NCBI RefSeq assembly: GCF_002217755.1
Contig: NZ_BCFL01000034.1
Span: 62,001-126,000 of the forward strand
Origin: Streptomyces hyaluromycini
Lineage (GTDB): Bacteria; Actinomycetota; Actinomycetes; Streptomycetales; Streptomycetaceae
DNA: 64,000 nt
Direction: 5' to 3'
The stretch's first letter is position 1. The number at the start of each line of letters is the position of its first letter. Positions 58,953-64,000 of the stretch are shown here, piece after piece. Under the pieces are notes generated by a model. That model ran no database searches. It saw nothing but the letters and a program-made list of their open reading frames with translations, and had not been told where the DNA came from. The position numbers and the translations under genes are program-made.

Positions 58953-59834
58953 TCAGCCCTTCGGGACGATCTGCACGTCCAGGTCGACGCGGATGCTCGG
59001 CCCGACCACCGCGATCCCGCGCGCCAGCATCGTCTGCCAGCTCACGGTGAAGTCGTCGCGGTGGAGTTCGGTGGTGGCCCGGCAGGCGGCTCGCACCTCG
59101 CCCTCCATGCCGTTGCCGAGCCCGAGGTACTCCGTGTCGAGGGTGACCGTGCGCGTCACGCCGTGCAGGGACAGCGCCCCGGTGACGGCCCACCTGGTGC
59201 CGCCCCTGTGCACGAACCGGTCGCTGTAGAACTCCAGCGTCGGAAACCGCTGCACGTCCAGGAAGTCGACCGAGCGCAGATGGTCGTCGCGCATCCGGAC
59301 ACCCGTGTCGATGGTCGCGGCGTCGATCACGACGTGCATCGCGGACCGCTCCATCTGCTCGGCCATGCGTACCGCGCCCGCGAACGAGTTGAACCGCCCG
59401 TGGATCCGGGCCAGTCCGATGTGCCGGGCGGTGAAGCCGATCGAGGAATGCGTCGGCTCGATCTCCCAGTCCCCGGGTGCCGGCAGCTCCGGCGGCCGGG
59501 CGACCTGGAGGGTCACGTCACCGAGCGAGGCGAGGCAGTTCTCGCCGACCTGCGCGGTGGCCCGGTACGGCGTGAACCCCTCGGCGGACACCGCCAGCCG
59601 GTACTCCCCGGCCGGCACGGTCGTCACGAACGACCCGTAGGGATCCGTGCCCCCGCTGACCACCGTGCGCCCCATGGTGTCGCTGACCGCGAACTCGGCG
59701 TGCGGCACCGGTTGGCTGACCGGGTCGAGCACCCGGCAGCTCAGCACCCCGGCGTCGGGCGGGGTCTGCACCGCCGCGAGGGGGCTCGTCCGCTGCGCCC
59801 GGTTCGTTCCGTTCCCCATCAAGCGGCCGAACAT
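58953..59834 (-). CDS. YceI-family protein with carboxypeptidase-regulatory-like N-terminus
   Basis: A 293-residue protein. Residues ~30-110 form a CarboxypepD_reg-like beta-sandwich (GVLSCRVLDPVSQPVPHAEFAV, quoted in part; GEYRLAVSAEGF). Residues ~115-290 are YceI, a lipocalin-like beta-barrel that binds polyisoprenoids (WEIEPTHSSIGFTARH ... LRSVDFLDVQRFPTLEF). Members are usually secreted in other bacteria, but no signal peptide is seen from this start. Start uncertain: 59834, 59819, 59864 and 59882 all occur in frame. Two copies of a 14-bp palindrome lie ~120-150 bases upstream. Confidence 0.82.
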   Translation of the reverse strand: MFGRLMGNGTNRAQRTSPLAAVQTPPDAGVLSCRVLDPVSQPVPHAEFAVSDTMGRTVVSGGTDPYGSFVTTVPAGEYRLAVSAEGFTPYRATAQVGENCLASLGDVTLQVARPPELPAPGDWEIEPTHSSIGFTARHIGLARIHGRFNSFAGAVRMAEQMERSAMHVVIDAATIDTGVRMRDDHLRSVDFLDVQRFPTLEFYSDRFVHRGGTRWAVTGALSLHGVTRTVTLDTEYLGLGNGMEGEVRAACRATTELHRDDFTVSWQTMLARGIAVVGPSIRVDLDVQIVPKG

Positions 59835-59950
59835 CCTCGCCACCCCTGTACGCCTCGCCACCATCCATTGCCGAAGAAACATTCGATCACCGATGCGGCT
59901 TTCAGGGCAACACAGGCCCACATCATGGGAATCCAGCACATGCGCCGGAA

Positions 59951-59982
59951 CTACGCACGAGTAGCATGCTACGCACCAGTAG
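59951..59982. promoter_or_regulatory. Two CTACGCAC(G/C)AGTAG palindromes upstream of the YceI gene
   Basis: CTACGCACGAGTAG (59951-59964) and CTACGCACCAGTAG (59969-59982) start 18 bases apart, in the YceI promoter region and close to the end of the NAT gene. A third copy, CTACGCACGCGTAG, is at 54870. Repeated near-palindromes at this spacing indicate a cooperative repressor or activator site. Confidence 0.55.
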
Positions 59983-60006
59983 GAACACGTTCTTCCATGA
60001 GGCGAA

Positions 60007-60861
60007 TCAGCTGTTCCGGTTGGCTTTCCCCGGATTTCGCGCAGTCGGCACACAGTCCAGCTCGATCCCGAACCGCTCCCGGTAGACCCCGAGCACCTCC
60101 TCGTCACGCTCCAACTCCCGTACTTCACGCGCCCCGTCCGCCGCTGTCTCCGTCAACGTCCGCCCGCTGAGCGTGATCCGCCCGCCGTCCTCGGTGACCC
60201 GGGAACAGACCAGCGACTGTGTGAAGTGCGACGACGGCGCGGTGCTGTGCCACCACGCCCCGGCCGTGAAGTCCCCGAGCACCCGCGGCCGGACCTCCAG
60301 CCGGTACTGCGGCCGCCCGTCGCGCAGCACGTCCAGATCCCCGGCCACCGCGCCGTCCTCGCCCCGCACCCCCGCCGCGTCCGGCCCGGCCACCGCGATC
60401 CGGAACGTCCCGCCGGGATCGGCCTGCTCACCCCGGTCCGCGAACGCCAGCGGGTAGTGGCTGTGCGCCCCGAACCCCACGTCGGCGAGCCACTCGCCTC
60501 CGTCCACCGTCCGCACCCGCAGCGCGAGATGGTCGTACGGGATCCCGAGCCGCCCCTCCGCCCCGTACACCCGCCCCGCCAACGGAGTCACCCCGAACCC
60601 GAGCGTGGTCAGCAACACCGAGAAAGCGCCGTTGAGTTCGTAGCAGAACCCGCCCCGGCCCGCGCCCACCACCTTGTCCAGCAGCCGCTTCCCGTCCAGC
60701 ACGATCTCCTCGCCGAGGTGGACCGACAGGTTCTCGAACGGCACGGTCCGAAGATGCCGCAGATGCAGCTCGCGCAGGGCCTCGGCGGTGGGCCGGGCCG
60801 GACGGGCGGCGCCGAGCCGACGGAGGTAGGCGTCGATCTGCGCGGGGTTCACCGAGTTCAT
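60007..60861 (-). CDS. nat: Arylamine N-acetyltransferase
   Basis: A 284-residue acetyl-CoA:arylamine N-acetyltransferase. Catalytic Cys73 is in RGGFCYELN, the His is in YDHLALRV and the Asp in LADVGFGAH, giving the complete triad. It acetylates aromatic amines and hydrazines; the natural role may be in antibiotic or mycolate-like metabolism. It lies 5 bases downstream of comEC's stop side on the same strand, so it may be read through from comEC. Confidence 0.93.
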   Translation of the reverse strand: MNSVNPAQIDAYLRRLGAARPARPTAEALRELHLRHLRTVPFENLSVHLGEEIVLDGKRLLDKVVGAGRGGFCYELNGAFSVLLTTLGFGVTPLAGRVYGAEGRLGIPYDHLALRVRTVDGGEWLADVGFGAHSHYPLAFADRGEQADPGGTFRIAVAGPDAAGVRGEDGAVAGDLDVLRDGRPQYRLEVRPRVLGDFTAGAWWHSTAPSSHFTQSLVCSRVTEDGGRITLSGRTLTETAADGAREVRELERDEEVLGVYRERFGIELDCVPTARNPGKANRNS

Positions 60862-60865
60862 GCCC

Positions 60866-63471
<2,606 letters not shown>

Positions 63472-63475
<4 letters not shown>

Positions 63476-64000
63476 GGCCGTACCAGGTCCCGCAGGTCGG
63501 AGTAGCGGCGGTCACCGATGCCCCGGACCTGGCGGAGTTCGTCGACCGAACGGAAACCGCCGTGCTGGGTGCGGAAGTCGACGATGTGCTGGGCCAGCAC
63601 CGGGCCGACTCCGGGCAGTGCGTCGAGTTGCTCCACGGTCGCGGTGTTCAGGGAGACGGGGGCGGACGGACCGGCTCCCGCCGCGGCACCACCCACGGCC
63701 TGGCCCGGTGCGGCCGGCGGGGCGGGGCCCCCGACGACGATCTGTTCACCGTCCGTCAGGAAGCGGGCGCGGTTGAGTCCGTCGGTGTCCGTACCGGGCC
63801 GCACCCCACCTGCCGCTCGCAGCGCGTCGGTCACCCGGGACCCGGCCGGCAGCGTGTGGACCCCCGGATCACGGACCTTCCCGGTGACATCCACCACGAT
63901 CTCCCCAGCGGGCCTGCCGGCTGCGGCGGATCCTCCGGACCCGTCGAGCGCACCGGGCGCCGCGGCGGTACCGGCTCCGGCACCGGCGGCTCCGGCGGCC
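63472..64000 (-). CDS. comEA: ComEA-family DNA-binding protein, 5' end outside the window
   Basis: At least 175 C-terminal residues are visible: a SLBB-type domain (IVVDVTGKVRDPGVHTLPAGSRV, in part) and a helix-hairpin-helix pair at the end (LNTATVEQLDALPGVGPVLAQHIVDFR ... LRQVRGIGDRRYSDL, in part). ComEA binds double-stranded DNA outside the membrane before uptake. Upstream of the SLBB domain is an Ala/Gly-rich linker that runs off the window edge; the membrane anchor is not visible. The stop overlaps the comEC start by 4 bases, so the pair is coupled. Confidence 0.92.

Overview
The window is chromosomal DNA of a very GC-rich actinomycete, almost certainly a Streptomyces. The reasons are extreme third-position GC, frequent GTG and TTG starts, 4-base ATGA/GTGA gene overlaps, DUF397/WhiJ-type regulator pairs, dispersed GGGGCGCGGGG intergenic repeats, and a core block containing leuA, era, phoH-ybeY-corC, dnaJ2-hrcA, hemW, lepA, rpsT, holA and comEC-comEA in an order familiar from Streptomyces. 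No rRNA, tRNA, intact insertion sequence, prophage or CRISPR array was seen.

Layout. 1-1,700: 5' part of a secreted sialidase and a zinc-ribbon/TerB-like protein. 1,877-5,343: leuA with a leucine-rich attenuator leader peptide, then an M4 (protealysin-type) metallopeptidase paired with an emfourin-type inhibitor. 5,415-10,535: a beta-glucosidase/sugar-transporter pair, an SDR enzyme divergent from an XRE regulator, and a secreted AMIN-like protein. 10,653-13,410: era divergent from amt-glnK. 13,304-16,446: three consecutive secreted or surface proteins (DUF916-like, WxL-like and a small one), two of which share a palindromic upstream motif. 16,883-18,313: a degenerate cytidine-deaminase-like protein and an S66 peptidase.

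18,397-22,121 is the most unusual accessory island. An XRE/DUF5753 regulator with a DUF397 partner diverges, across a 16-bp palindrome, from four tightly coupled genes: a small protein, a DUF7848 protein, a radical SAM/SPASM enzyme and a SAM-dependent methyltransferase. The radical SAM gene carries an apparent one-base deletion just ahead of its CxxxCxxC motif.

22,161-25,418 holds YjbR, CorC/CNNM, YbeY and PhoH. 25,669-31,248 is metabolic accessory DNA: an orphan FAD subunit, a PfkB kinase, a KDG dehydratase, an IclR regulator and an MFS transporter. 31,308-37,591 carries adenosine deaminase, RNase Z, a HIT protein, a tricorn-like protease and a lipoprotein. 37,685-38,015 is a graveyard made of a dead VOC gene abutting an IS200/IS605-like right end with omega-RNA-like sequence. 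38,127-42,556 holds rsmE, a nitronate monooxygenase, a 33-bp minisatellite and dnaJ-hrcA behind a CIRCE operator. 42,729-52,739 includes an MBL hydrolase, DUF3097, Uma2, hemW, a SpoIIE phosphatase and a soluble multi-HAMP hybrid kinase with its response regulator. 52,809-64,000 holds an acyl-CoA ligase, lepA, rpsT, holA, a YceI protein, an arylamine N-acetyltransferase and the comEC-comEA pair (comEA runs off the window).

Recurring themes: short tandem duplications spanning stop codons at five gene ends; convergent genes with overlapping 3' ends, in one case with both stop codons lying inside a 26-bp inverted repeat; and a 14-bp palindrome shared by the acyl-CoA ligase/lepA region and the YceI promoter.
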